Made by a program: the position numbers and the translations under genes
Shown: positions 1 through 8,371 of the stretch, piece by piece
How the letters are laid out: each line of letters opens with the position of its first letter
How positions within the stretch are numbered: the stretch's first letter is position 1
Assembly (NCBI GenBank): GCA_964569865.1
Contig: CAZMVQ010000007.1
Coordinates: 1 to 48,338, forward strand
DNA from: DROE01 sp964569865
GTDB lineage: Bacteria > Pseudomonadota > Alphaproteobacteria > Rhizobiales > Devosiaceae
Direction of reading: 5' to 3'
DNA: 48,338 nucleotides
Notes under the pieces: model-generated
The model's input: only the letters and a program-made list of their open reading frames with translations
The model's database searches: none
What the model was told of the DNA's origin: nothing

Positions 1-69
1 CAATATTCCAAATAAACCAAAATTCAAGCAGCCTCAGAGCTAGGTCCTGACCCTAAACTCTCTTGCGCG

Positions 70-696
70 TTAAGCCCTGCTGCTAAAGGCACTCAGGTTG
101 GCTCTGGTAATACCTAATAATTCCAAAGCAAAATCATAGCGCTTTTCAAAGTCAGTGACAAATAGCAGGTCACAATTATAGGGGACTGTCAGCCAGACAT
201 TGTGCGCCAACTCGTTTTCCAATTGCCCTGGCTGCCATCCACAATAACCCAGCGCAAAAATTATATTGCCCGGATTATCCTTCGCAGCAAAACCGCGCAA
301 TGTGTCCATGCTTACACTGAACGATATTGTTGAGGTTACCGGGAATGAAATCCCCTCAAGCGGCTCTTGAGCCTCGTGCAGCAAAAAACCCCTGTTGGTT
401 TGCACCGGGCCGCCTCTAAACACTGGTTGAGAGCCCATGGATGAAGAAATTATTTTTTTGTCTTTGTTGTTTTGCACAGCTGATGCGCTTAGCAGGTCCC
501 TATATACATCTTCGAATTTAATTTGAGGCATTTGCTCGTTAATAGCGATTGCCATTGCCCCTTCACTATTATGCTCAACAATAAATAATACGCTTTCCTT
601 AAATCGCTTGTCGTCCATCAACGGCATAGCGACCAGAAACTGGCCCTGTAGGGTTTCCATTTCGCCCGCAGGCGGCAGTTTACTTTTTCTATCCAT
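70..696 (-). CDS. YqgE/AlgH family protein (UPF0301)
   Basis: Family of unknown biochemical role, widespread in proteobacteria. The sequence shows the family pattern: a GQFLVAMP segment near the N-terminus, a central GGPVQ motif, and ALGYCGWQPGQLENEL followed by NVWL in the C-terminal half. From the Met at 696 the protein has 208 residues, close to the family's usual 185-205. An in-frame start at 759 would add 21 basic residues and an internal Met 12 codons further in is also possible; none has a clear Shine-Dalgarno, so the exact start is uncertain. It is transcribed divergently from the DsbD-N protein across a roughly 170-base AT-rich spacer. Confidence 0.9.
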   Translation of the reverse strand: MDRKSKLPPAGEMETLQGQFLVAMPLMDDKRFKESVLFIVEHNSEGAMAIAINEQMPQIKFEDVYRDLLSASAVQNNKDKKIISSSMGSQPVFRGGPVQTNRGFLLHEAQEPLEGISFPVTSTISFSVSMDTLRGFAAKDNPGNIIFALGYCGWQPGQLENELAHNVWLTVPYNCDLLFVTDFEKRYDFALELLGITRANLSAFSSRA

Positions 697-866
697 ATGA
701 GAGCCGGAAATTGTTTTTTGTCTTTTCACTGAATTTAACTTCTTGTTCGCAAAAAGCATAGGTTACAGACAAGTTTACATAGGAGATTACATAAAATTGA
801 ATTGCTGGTGATATATACGCTACTGCTTTTAATTGATGTTTTTGCAAATTGCGTTAAACCTGTCCT

Positions 867-1673
867 ATGCGAGCATTAATAATATTTATGTCATTTTTAA
901 TTTTTTCGCCAGCAGCAATTGCCGGCCAGACCGCATGGCAACAGGTAACAGCGGATGCAAAACTGCGCCTGATATTCTCCGATACTCTTTCAAGCGATGG
1001 CACCACCATGGCGGCGCTGGAAATTGCCATGCCTCAATCTTCCAACACCTATTGGCGCGTGCCGGGAGAAACCGGAATTCCCCTTACCCTTGATAGCAGC
1101 GCTTCGGTGAATATTGGTGAATTAACACCGGTTTGGCCAATTCCGCGCCGTGAGGTTTTGTATGGTTATGTTGACTATATTTACCGGGGAAATTTTATTC
1201 TACCCATTGAAATTGACGTCACCGGAGCTTCCCCCCAACTAGATTTGCAAATGATTTTGGGAGTTTGCTCTGAGGTTTGCGTGCCGGTTAAGGTTCAAAT
1301 ATCTCACAATCTTGTTTTTGAGGAACGCGATGCCAGCTCCGCTATCAGAATTTCTCAAGCGATTGCAAACACACCAATCCCTTGGGACATGGAGCAAAGC
1401 CCCATCGGATCGGTAGTCTTTGATAGTGAGCGCGCAATGTTGCTGGTTGAGGTGAATGATCTAAACCTTGATGTATCCAGCATAATTGCAACAATTGGAT
1501 CTGAGGCGACCGTATTTGCGCCGCCTCAAAAAAGCCCGATACCGGGCATATATGCGTTTGAGAAATTGGGTGGCACTGAAAGCAAAAACTGGCGTGGCCA
1601 GAACGTGTCAATAATATTCATGTCACCACAAGGTCCGTATGAAATTAGTCAATTGCTTGAATTTTCAGACTAG
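867..1673 (+). CDS. Periplasmic protein with DsbD N-terminal-like domain
   Basis: A 268-residue exported protein. An N-terminal signal peptide (about residues 1-19, hydrophobic core IIFMSFLIFSPAAIA) is followed by a single domain resembling the N-terminal domain of the thiol:disulfide interchange protein DsbD. The diagnostic pair is in GVCSEVCVPV (about residues 133-142), two cysteines three residues apart, as in the redox-active pair of DsbD-alpha. The membrane and C-terminal thioredoxin domains of full DsbD are absent, so it must receive electrons from another protein, if it is redox active at all. Stand-alone versions of this kind are known in alphaproteobacteria without an assigned role. 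It lies 72 bases before a peroxiredoxin, suggesting a thiol-redox context. I see no good Shine-Dalgarno before the ATG. Confidence 0.85.
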   Translation: MRALIIFMSFLIFSPAAIAGQTAWQQVTADAKLRLIFSDTLSSDGTTMAALEIAMPQSSNTYWRVPGETGIPLTLDSSASVNIGELTPVWPIPRREVLYGYVDYIYRGNFILPIEIDVTGASPQLDLQMILGVCSEVCVPVKVQISHNLVFEERDASSAIRISQAIANTPIPWDMEQSPIGSVVFDSERAMLLVEVNDLNLDVSSIIATIGSEATVFAPPQKSPIPGIYAFEKLGGTESKNWRGQNVSIIFMSPQGPYEISQLLEFSD

Positions 1674-1745
1674 TTGAGTAAACATGCTAAAACTTCGCAA
1701 TTGGCGATAGCCGGAATTGATATCAGGTTTTGAGTTGAAAAAGAG

Positions 1746-2261
1746 ATGATTAAATCAGGCGAAAAAATTCCCGGTGTTTCGATCTGGTGCATAAAAGAAA
1801 AGTTCAGCGGTGAAATTAATTCGTCCGACCTGTTTGCCGATGGGACCAGTATATTGTTTACGCTACCCGGTGCCTTTACCCCCACCTGTCACAATTATCA
1901 CTTGCCGGGATATTTGAAAAACGCTCACTCTTTTAGAGATTTTGGCATAAAACGCATTGTGTGCGCATCGGTTAATGATAAATACGTAATGGATGCATGG
2001 GCTAAAAATACTGGTGCAATTGGTGAGATTGACTTTCTTGCAGATTTTGATGGACGTTTTGCCAGTGCGCTTGGATTAAATCAGGATCTTAGCGTCACGG
2101 GTCTGGGAACTCGTTTTGTGCGTTCCTCAATGATAATTGAACAGGGCAATGTTACAAATATCTATGTAGATGAAGCTCGTGGGCAGACAACTAACACTGG
2201 AGCTTTGCATCTTCTTGATGTACTTGGTTCAGGCCGTGTTAAAGAGACTTGTGCAGTTTAA
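1746..2261 (+). CDS. Peroxiredoxin, Prx5 type
   Basis: A 171-residue thiol peroxidase of the Prx5/AhpE-TSA branch that reduces hydrogen peroxide and alkyl hydroperoxides. The catalytic PxxxTxxC motif is PGAFTPTC, with Pro41, Thr45 and peroxidatic Cys48, and the active-site Arg is likely Arg126 in TRFVRSSM. No signal peptide, so cytoplasmic. No glutaredoxin domain is fused to it, unlike some proteobacterial Prx5 proteins. The start ATG is preceded by AAAGAG. It overlaps the TTG-initiated reading of the next frame, but the next gene is better started at 2276, leaving a 14-base gap and a probable shared transcript. Confidence 0.93.
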   Translation: MIKSGEKIPGVSIWCIKEKFSGEINSSDLFADGTSILFTLPGAFTPTCHNYHLPGYLKNAHSFRDFGIKRIVCASVNDKYVMDAWAKNTGAIGEIDFLADFDGRFASALGLNQDLSVTGLGTRFVRSSMIIEQGNVTNIYVDEARGQTTNTGALHLLDVLGSGRVKETCAV

Positions 2262-2275
2262 GGAATTTAGATCAA

Positions 2276-2869
2276 ATGATATCAAGCAGTTTTTTTGGTT
2301 TTACAAAAAATTTCGCTCTTCCAACAGCGATATTGATGACCGTTTCAGCTTGTAGCATTGGGGGCTTTGGTGGTTCTGGTGCAGGATCTCCAGCAGCTGA
2401 ACTAGCACAAACCACACCGGATTCAGCGCAGATTTCTCAGGTGCAGTCATCCGCATTACCAGCGATTGCCACGGTTTGCCCCCCCATTAAAATTCGTCAG
2501 GGCGGAGGAGCAATTTTTTCTTATCTGCCAAACCGGGTTGGCGATGCCAGCGCATTGAATTATCAGGCGGTTATTGATGGGCAGTCGCGTAACTGCGTGG
2601 TTTCAAATGGTTTGATTACCGTGAAAATTGGCGTTGTAGGGCGCATGTTGTTAGGTCCCAACGACACACAAAAATCCCTTAATCTTCCCCTGCGATTTGC
2701 AGTTGAGAGAAACGAAATTGCTGTATTTTCACAGCTTTACAATATTCCTGTATCCGTTAGTCCACCAGACAGATCTCAGGAATTTGTTAAAGTGGTAGAA
2801 AATGTTGCCATTCCCTATCTTGGGGGAGAAGATATTGTCATATGGGTGGGTTTTGATCCGCAAACTTGA
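2276..2869 (+). CDS. Putative lipoprotein of unknown function
   Basis: A 197-residue protein that I do not recognise. The N-terminus has a short basic region, a hydrophobic stretch and a lipobox ending MTVSAC, with Cys26 as the predicted lipidated residue, followed by a Gly/Ser/Ala-rich linker. The rest looks like a compact beta-rich periplasmic domain with two cysteines (in VCPP and RNCVV). The start is set by an AAGGAA Shine-Dalgarno at 2260-2265, ten bases before the ATG; an upstream in-frame TTG inside the peroxiredoxin gene is less likely. Sits directly behind the peroxiredoxin and ends 111 bases before the gcv promoter. Confidence 0.7.
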   Translation: MISSSFFGFTKNFALPTAILMTVSACSIGGFGGSGAGSPAAELAQTTPDSAQISQVQSSALPAIATVCPPIKIRQGGGAIFSYLPNRVGDASALNYQAVIDGQSRNCVVSNGLITVKIGVVGRMLLGPNDTQKSLNLPLRFAVERNEIAVFSQLYNIPVSVSPPDRSQEFVKVVENVAIPYLGGEDIVIWVGFDPQT

Positions 2870-2979
2870 TCGCTTCAATTTCCTTGTTGAGTGAAATAAA
2901 ATTGCTGCCGATATTGTTTTGCACAATTTTTGGAAAATTTTTTAATTTTCCCCAACAATTTTCTTGTGCATGATTGCAA

Positions 2980-3008
2980 TTGACCACGGGCTACAAATAA
3001 TTCAAAAT
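2980..3008 (+). promoter_or_regulatory. Probable sigma-70-type promoter of the gcv operon
   Basis: TTGACC at 2980-2985 and CAAAAT at 3003-3008 are separated by exactly 17 bases. A start about 6-7 bases downstream falls at about 3014, precisely where the P1 stem of the first glycine aptamer begins, which supports the call. Confidence 0.55.
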
Positions 3009-3013
3009 AGAGA

Positions 3014-3198
3014 CTGAATGCGGGAGAGACTGGTTGCGCCAGAATTGCGTTTACCGGCACCGAAGGAGCAACCGCCCTGGAAACTCTCAGGTAAAAAGGA
3101 CCGCATTCAGCACCAAACTCTGGAAAGAGGAACTTTTGTTCCCGCCGAAGGAGTAACCGGAAACCATTTCGGGAAATCTCTCAGGCAAGCATACAGAG
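3014..3198 (+). promoter_or_regulatory. Tandem glycine riboswitch (two aptamers)
   Basis: Two successive glycine aptamers upstream of gcvT. Aptamer 1 runs 3014-3110: a perfect 10-bp P1 stem (3014-3023 with 3101-3110) closes a core with GGGAGAGAC at 3022-3030, CCGAAGGAGCAACCG at 3060-3074 and ACTCTCAGG. Aptamer 2 runs about 3118-3198: P1 CTCTG/CAGAG (3118-3122 with 3194-3198), with CCGAAGGAGTAACCGG near 3134 and TCTCTCAGGC. The linker between them is only 7 bases, as in classical cooperative tandem glycine riboswitches. Known versions upstream of gcv operons turn the cleavage system on when glycine is high, which fits this position. Confidence 0.95.
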
Positions 3199-3201
3199 AG
3201 G

Positions 3202-3246
3202 GCAGTTCTGCACCTTCGCGTTTGCGACGGTAAACTGCGCTTTTTT
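3202..3246 (+). terminator. Terminator-like hairpin of the riboswitch expression platform
   Basis: GCAGTT (3202-3207) pairs with AACTGC (3233-3238), with further pairing inside (ACC/GGT and a TCGC-GTTT-GCGA tip), followed by six T at 3241-3246. It lies between aptamer 2 and the gcvT start. This is inferred to be the intrinsic terminator that glycine binding would prevent. The TTG start of gcvT is 21 bases beyond it, so translational control is also possible. Confidence 0.5.
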
Positions 3247-3266
3247 GCTAATTCGGAGAAATTCAA

Positions 3267-4421
3267 TTGTCCAGTTCCCCATCTAATCCCATCAAAACAG
3301 CCCTGTTTGATTTACATAGTGCTCAAGGCGGTCGCTTGGTTGATTTTGCCGGTTACTTTTTGCCGGTTCAATTCAAAGGTTTGATCGATGAGCATAATCA
3401 CACCAGAAATTCAGCCAGTTTGTTTGACGTTTCTCACATGGGACAAGTCAGCGTCAGCGGAGCCGATTTTGCCACGGCTTCAAAGGCGCTAGAAACTTTA
3501 TTGCCGGGCAATCTTCAAAATCTGAAGCCCGGCGGCATGCGCTATACGGTGCTGCTTAATGATGCAGGGGGCATTGAAGACGATTTGATTGTAACGCGTT
3601 CCGATGAAGGTGGGCGCGCTCAGGCTCAAGGCATATGCCTGTCCATCGTTGTCAACGCTTCTCGAAAAAACCATGATTTGCAGCTTTTTAAAACAGCTCT
3701 TGGCGACAAACTAAAATTTGAATTGCACGAAGATAGATCGCTTTTGGCCCTGCAAGGGCCGTTGGCCGCCAAAATATTGTCCAGTTTTACCGATGCACCT
3801 TTTAAGCTGGCATTCATGCAAACCACCTCATCTGATATCTCTGGCATCGAATGTCAGATTTCTCGTTGTGGCTATACGGGAGAGGATGGGTTTGAGATTT
3901 CTGTTGCCAGTTCAAGAGCAACCGAACTGGCCAAAATCCTATTTAGCGACGAGCGAGTACTGCCCGCCGGTCTTGGCGCTCGCGATAGTTTACGCCTTGA
4001 GGCAGGTCTTTGCCTTTATGGTCATGACATGAACGATAAAATCGACCCGGTTTCTGCAAATATTATTTTTGCCGTTGGAAAAAAACGTCGCGAAACCGGA
4101 GGTTTTACCGGAGCTGACGCTGTAATTTCGGTTCTGAAAAACGGTCCAAAAATGTTGCGTGTCGGCATTTTATTTGACGGTCGCATGCCCGTTCGCGAAG
4201 GGGCAGATATTGTTGATGAGGCGGATAAAAAAATCGGCTCCATAACTTCGGGAACTTTTTCGCCCACCCTTGGTTCTCCAATTGCCATGGGCTATGTGCC
4301 AGCTTCCATGTCTGCACCAGGCACAGAAATAGTTGCAATTGTCAGGGGAAGAAAAATTTCCGGAGCCATTTCAAATATGCCCTTCGTGCCACAAAATTAT
4401 GCCCGTCAATCGGGCGTTTAG
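3267..4421 (+). CDS. gcvT: Aminomethyltransferase (glycine cleavage T protein)
   Basis: Cytosolic T protein of the glycine cleavage system. It moves the aminomethyl carbon from lipoylated GcvH to tetrahydrofolate, releasing ammonia. The 384 residues match the family length. Family landmarks are LFDVSHMGQ near residue 53, a folate-binding Asp region in GGIEDDLIV, CGYTGEDGFEI in the middle, and ARDSLRLEAGLCLYGHD further on. The start is a TTG with a GGAGA Shine-Dalgarno at 3255-3259; no in-frame ATG occurs before the conserved SHMGQ. First gene of the riboswitch-controlled operon; gcvH begins 46 bases after its stop. Confidence 0.96.
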   Translation: MSSSPSNPIKTALFDLHSAQGGRLVDFAGYFLPVQFKGLIDEHNHTRNSASLFDVSHMGQVSVSGADFATASKALETLLPGNLQNLKPGGMRYTVLLNDAGGIEDDLIVTRSDEGGRAQAQGICLSIVVNASRKNHDLQLFKTALGDKLKFELHEDRSLLALQGPLAAKILSSFTDAPFKLAFMQTTSSDISGIECQISRCGYTGEDGFEISVASSRATELAKILFSDERVLPAGLGARDSLRLEAGLCLYGHDMNDKIDPVSANIIFAVGKKRRETGGFTGADAVISVLKNGPKMLRVGILFDGRMPVREGADIVDEADKKIGSITSGTFSPTLGSPIAMGYVPASMSAPGTEIVAIVRGRKISGAISNMPFVPQNYARQSGV

Positions 4422-4467
4422 CCATCAATCAAGCATTCAAATGCCACTAAAATCAGGATTAAAAATC

Positions 4468-4836
4468 ATGACTAAAACTCTGTTTTCAACCGATCACGAA
4501 TATGTAGCTGCCGAAGGTAACACCGCAACCATTGGCATATCAAATTATGCGCAGGACCAGCTGGGTGACATTGTTTTTGTTGAATTGCCACAAGTTGGAG
4601 CCACCTTTAAAAAAGGTGATGAGTTTGCCGTAGTTGAATCGGTAAAGGCGGCTTCTGAAATTTATGCTCCGCTGGATTTTACCATTGTGGAAATAAATGA
4701 AGCCCTTGAAGCAAATCCCGAACAGGTAAATTCAGACTCAATGGGCGCTGGCTGGCTGATAAAGGTTACTCTTGATAATATCAATCAGCTTGGCGATCTC
4801 ATGGATGAAGCTGCCTATTCAGCCCAGATAGCCTGA
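4468..4836 (+). CDS. gcvH: Glycine cleavage system H protein
   Basis: Small lipoyl carrier (122 residues) that shuttles the aminomethyl group from the P protein to the T protein. The lipoylated lysine is Lys60 in ESVKAASEIYAP, and the C-terminal part has the usual GAGWLIKV segment. The chosen ATG follows an AGGA sequence and gives the canonical N-terminus TLFSTDHEYV; earlier in-frame starts would run back into gcvT. Activity depends on a lipoyl synthase and transferase that are not encoded in this window. Confidence 0.97.
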   Translation: MTKTLFSTDHEYVAAEGNTATIGISNYAQDQLGDIVFVELPQVGATFKKGDEFAVVESVKAASEIYAPLDFTIVEINEALEANPEQVNSDSMGAGWLIKVTLDNINQLGDLMDEAAYSAQIA

Positions 4837-4888
4837 TCAGGTTAAGCCCCAATTTGCGAAGCTCTTAAATAAAACAGGTACTAAAAAT

Positions 4889-6232
4889 ATGCGTTATTTG
4901 CCCCATTCCGAAGCCGAACGAAAGAAAATGCTCGATGTAATAGGCATCAATTCGGTTGATGAATTATTTGCGACAGTGCCCAAAGAGCTTAAATTGCGCG
5001 AACCGATTGACCTGCCCCCTACCAGTCCGGAGTTTGAGGTCGAGGCACACATGGGTGCGTTGGCAGCCAAAAACCGCACTGGTTCTGATGGCCCGTTTTT
5101 CATTGGAGCGGGGGCCTATCGTCACCATGTTCCAGCCAGTGTTGATCACCTCATTCAGCGTTCGGAATGGTTGACAGCTTACACCCCATATCAGCCTGAA
5201 ATTTCTCAAGGCACGCTGCAAATGTTGTTTGAGTTTCAAACACAGGTCGCCCACCTTACAGGAATGGAGGTGGCAAATGCCTCCATGTATGATGGTTCCA
5301 CCGCTGCTGCCGAAGCAATTCTTATGGCCAGACGCCAGACAAGACGCAAAAAAATTCTACTTTCAGGTGGTCTGCATCCCCAATATCGAGACGTGGCCAA
5401 AACCTATTTGAGCGCTGATGAGGGGCTGGTTTGTTTTGATGCTGACCCTGAAGGAAGAGCACAAATTATCGATCAGATTGATAATGATACCGCAGCAATT
5501 CTTGTCCAGACCCCGGATTTCTATGGCAATTTACACGATATAAAAGCACTTGCCGATGCCGCCCATGAAAAAGGAGCGTTGCTGATTGTTGTTGTTACTG
5601 AAATCATCGCCCTTGGGTTGATAGAGGCTCCGGGCGCTCTGGGTGCTGATATTGTTGTGGGTGAGGGGCAGTCTCTTGGCAATCCCCTTGGATTTGGCGG
5701 TCCCTATGTGGGCCTGCTTGCAACCCGCTCTAAATTTGTTCGCCAGATGCCGGGGCGCTTGTGCGGACAAACAGTTGATAGTGAGGGCAGGCGCGGATTT
5801 GTGTTGACCCTTTCAACCCGTGAGCAACATATCAGGCGCGAAAAAGCCACCTCTAACATCTGCACCAATGCCGGCCTTTGCGCTTTGGCTTTTTCCATCC
5901 ACCTTAGTCTGCTCGGAGAAATGGGATTGCAAAAACTGGCAAAGATCAATCATGCCAATGCCTGCAAACTTGCCGATGAACTGGCAAAAATATCAGGCGT
6001 TGAGGTATTGAATTCAACCTTTTTCAACGAGTTCACCATCCGCATAAATAAAGATGCCAACAGCGTTGTTAATGCGCTTGCCAGTAAAAACATTCTGGCT
6101 GGATTACCGGTTTCCCGTCTTGAGCCTGCCAATAAAGATTTAGCGAATTTGATTGTTCTGGCAACCACCGAACTAACCAGTTCAGGTGATATCGCAGCCA
6201 TTGTTTCAGCCTTGAGGGAGGAATTGTCATGA
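4889..6232 (+). CDS. gcvPA: Glycine dehydrogenase (decarboxylating) subunit 1
   Basis: N-terminal half of the PLP-dependent P protein, encoded separately as in many bacteria (447 residues). It starts with MRYLPHSEAERKKML, typical of this subunit, and contains YTPYQPEISQGTLQ, MYDGSTAAAEA and NPLGFGGPYVG. It does not carry the PLP lysine, which is in subunit 2, and the two form an alpha2beta2 enzyme that decarboxylates glycine. The stop overlaps the next start as ATGA (6229-6232), indicating translational coupling. Confidence 0.96.
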   Translation: MRYLPHSEAERKKMLDVIGINSVDELFATVPKELKLREPIDLPPTSPEFEVEAHMGALAAKNRTGSDGPFFIGAGAYRHHVPASVDHLIQRSEWLTAYTPYQPEISQGTLQMLFEFQTQVAHLTGMEVANASMYDGSTAAAEAILMARRQTRRKKILLSGGLHPQYRDVAKTYLSADEGLVCFDADPEGRAQIIDQIDNDTAAILVQTPDFYGNLHDIKALADAAHEKGALLIVVVTEIIALGLIEAPGALGADIVVGEGQSLGNPLGFGGPYVGLLATRSKFVRQMPGRLCGQTVDSEGRRGFVLTLSTREQHIRREKATSNICTNAGLCALAFSIHLSLLGEMGLQKLAKINHANACKLADELAKISGVEVLNSTFFNEFTIRINKDANSVVNALASKNILAGLPVSRLEPANKDLANLIVLATTELTSSGDIAAIVSALREELS

Positions 6233-7761
6233 GCATGAATTCTGTCGGACGCTCCACCAGACCAGATCAGGTTGCACCATCCCGAAATGGGGATTGCTCA
6301 CTGCTGCCCACCGAGCCACTGTTGTTTGAAATTGGCAGCTCGGAGCATAGCGGGGTGGATTTGCCTGATGTTGAAGTGGACAATCAGCGGTTGGGTAGTT
6401 TTCGCCGTCAAACCCCACTTGATCTTCCCGGCCTAAGCGAGCCGGAAAATATGCGCCATTATGTCAGATTGTCTCGGCTGAACTATTCCATTGATGCCGG
6501 GCTTTACCCCCTTGGCAGTTGCACCATGAAGCACAATCCGCGCCTGAACGAAAAAATGGCCAGGCTTCCCGGATTTGCCGATGTTCATCCACTGCAACCG
6601 GTTTCAACTGCTCAGGGAGCGTTAGGTGTTATTTCTGAGCTTGCTCACTGGTTGATGGTTTTGACCAATACCAGCGCTGTAGCCATGAGTCCAAAGGCTG
6701 GCGCCCATGGCGAAATGTGTGGGATGATGGCCATCAAAGCCGCTCACAAGGCCAGCGGTCAGGGCCACCGCAATATTGTTTTGGTGCCTGAAAGCGCCCA
6801 CGGCACCAATCCGGCAACCGCTGCTTTTCTTGGCTATAAAGTTGTATCGATTCCAGCTAAATCCGATGGTACGGTTGATGTAAAAGCAGTTGAAGAAGCG
6901 CTAAGCCCGGACGTGGCGGCAATCATGCTTACCAACCCCAATACCTGTGGATTATTTGAACCGGACGTGAAAAAAATCGCCGACGCCGTTCATGAGGCAG
7001 GTGGATATTTTTATTGCGATGGCGCAAATTTCAACGCCATTATGGGTGTAATCAGGCCCGGAGATCTAGGGGTTGATGCTATGCATATCAATCTCCATAA
7101 AACCTTTTCAACTCCCCATGGGGGTGGAGGGCCCGGTGCTGGCCCGGTGGTATTATCAAAAGCTTTGGCCCCATTTGCTCCGGTTCCTTTTGTGCAAAAG
7201 GGTGATGGTGGATTTGATATTGAAGAACATGGGCAGGGCAATCATTCATTTGGCCGTCTTTGCGCTTTTCATGGGCAGATGGGAATGTTCACCAGAGCAT
7301 TGACCTATATGCTCAGCCATGGCGGCGATGGTCTTACTCAAGCGGCCAAAGATGCAGTGCTGAACGCCAACTATCTAAAAGCCAGATTACAGGAAGAGTT
7401 TTCCATGCCCTATGGTGATCAGCCCTGTATGCACGAAACATTGAGCGATGATAGTTTTCTGGAAGGAACCGGCGTTACCACATTGGATTTTGCCAAGGCC
7501 ATGATCGATGAAGGGTATCACCCGATGACCATGTATTTTCCTCTGGTTGTGCACGGAGCCATGCTTATTGAACCTACGGAAAGTGAAAGCCTTTATGCCC
7601 TCGATGCATTTGCGCAAACAATGTTGGATTTGGCAAGGTCAGCAAAGGGGGGAGATGTGGAAAGGTTTGTTAATGCGCCAACCAAGGCACCCTTGAGACG
7701 TCTTGATGAAACCGGTGCCGCCCGCAACCCGGTTTTGCGATGGAGCAAACAGGAGGCTTGA
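6229..7761 (+). CDS. gcvPB: Glycine dehydrogenase (decarboxylating) subunit 2
   Basis: C-terminal half of the P protein, 510 residues, carrying the PLP site: the Schiff-base lysine is in NLHKTFSTPHGGGGPG. Other family segments are YPLGSCTMKHNPR, ESAHGTNPATAAFLGYKV and TNPNTCGLFE. Together with gcvPA, gcvH and gcvT it forms the glycine cleavage system; the lipoamide dehydrogenase (L protein) is not in this window and is probably shared with the 2-oxoacid dehydrogenases. Coupled to gcvPA by a 4-base overlap. It is the last gene of the operon, followed by a strong terminator. Confidence 0.97.
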   Translation: MSMNSVGRSTRPDQVAPSRNGDCSLLPTEPLLFEIGSSEHSGVDLPDVEVDNQRLGSFRRQTPLDLPGLSEPENMRHYVRLSRLNYSIDAGLYPLGSCTMKHNPRLNEKMARLPGFADVHPLQPVSTAQGALGVISELAHWLMVLTNTSAVAMSPKAGAHGEMCGMMAIKAAHKASGQGHRNIVLVPESAHGTNPATAAFLGYKVVSIPAKSDGTVDVKAVEEALSPDVAAIMLTNPNTCGLFEPDVKKIADAVHEAGGYFYCDGANFNAIMGVIRPGDLGVDAMHINLHKTFSTPHGGGGPGAGPVVLSKALAPFAPVPFVQKGDGGFDIEEHGQGNHSFGRLCAFHGQMGMFTRALTYMLSHGGDGLTQAAKDAVLNANYLKARLQEEFSMPYGDQPCMHETLSDDSFLEGTGVTTLDFAKAMIDEGYHPMTMYFPLVVHGAMLIEPTESESLYALDAFAQTMLDLARSAKGGDVERFVNAPTKAPLRRLDETGAARNPVLRWSKQEA

Positions 7762-7821
7762 ACGCGAACGTTTTCTGCTTCCACCTAAAAAGGCAGATGT
7801 TTCCCTTAGAACCTATTGATA

Positions 7822-7857
7822 AAAAAGCCCCGATTGCTTAAACAATCGGGGCTTTTT
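7822..7857. terminator. Bidirectional intrinsic terminator between gcvPB and atpF
   Basis: A 15-bp perfect stem, AAAAAGCCCCGATTG with its complement, closes a 6-base loop (7837-7842). GC-rich core with A-tract before and T-tract after, so it can end transcription of the convergent gcv and atp operons in both directions. Confidence 0.93.
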
Positions 7858-7883
7858 AAAATTGGTATTGCTACAAATAAAAA

Positions 7884-8366
7884 TCAGTTCAGACGAGCGC
7901 CAACATCTGATATGGCAGCATCAACAAGTACATCGCCCTGATCGACCATCTGATCAACCAGCAGTGATCTTGCAGCTTCCACAGCAATTTCAGCAGATCG
8001 GGAACGAACTTCAGCTATGGCCTGAGATTCTGCCTGAGCAATTTTTTCTTCGACAGATTTTGTGCGTCTAACGATCATTTCCTCAAGAGATATCTTTGCT
8101 TCATCAGCAATACGAATAGCTTCTTCTTCAGCAGCAGCGATAATATCGTCAGCTTCGCTCTGAGCTGATTTGCGCTTGCGTTCATATTTTGCCAGCAGAG
8201 CTTGAGCTTCTTCGCGCAGTTTTTTTGCCTCGTCCAAATCGCTTTGAATCTTGTTGATTTTAGCATCAAGGTTTCCGGTGACCATTTTTGGCACTTTCAG
8301 ATAAACCATCAGCCCCAAAAAAACAAAGAAAGCAGCTGCCGTCCAAAAAGTATTGTCCAGTTCCAT
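7884..8366 (-). CDS. atpF: ATP synthase F0 subunit b
   Basis: Peripheral-stalk subunit of F0, 160 residues. One N-terminal transmembrane helix (about residues 6-25, FWTAAAFFVFLGLMVYL) is followed by a long charged amphipathic coiled coil from about residue 35, rich in Ala, Glu and Lys, which runs up the side of F1. It starts five bases after the stop of the b' gene, with a GAAGGAATAGGG Shine-Dalgarno region, and is the last gene of the F0 operon. Confidence 0.93.
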   Translation of the reverse strand: MELDNTFWTAAAFFVFLGLMVYLKVPKMVTGNLDAKINKIQSDLDEAKKLREEAQALLAKYERKRKSAQSEADDIIAAAEEEAIRIADEAKISLEEMIVRRTKSVEEKIAQAESQAIAEVRSRSAEIAVEAARSLLVDQMVDQGDVLVDAAISDVGARLN

Positions 8367-8371
8367 TTGCC

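Noticed and set aside
2932..2951. Hairpin GGAAAATT/AATTTTCC as a terminator after the lipoprotein gene
   Set aside because: The stem is almost all A-T and lacks a following T-run; too weak to call.
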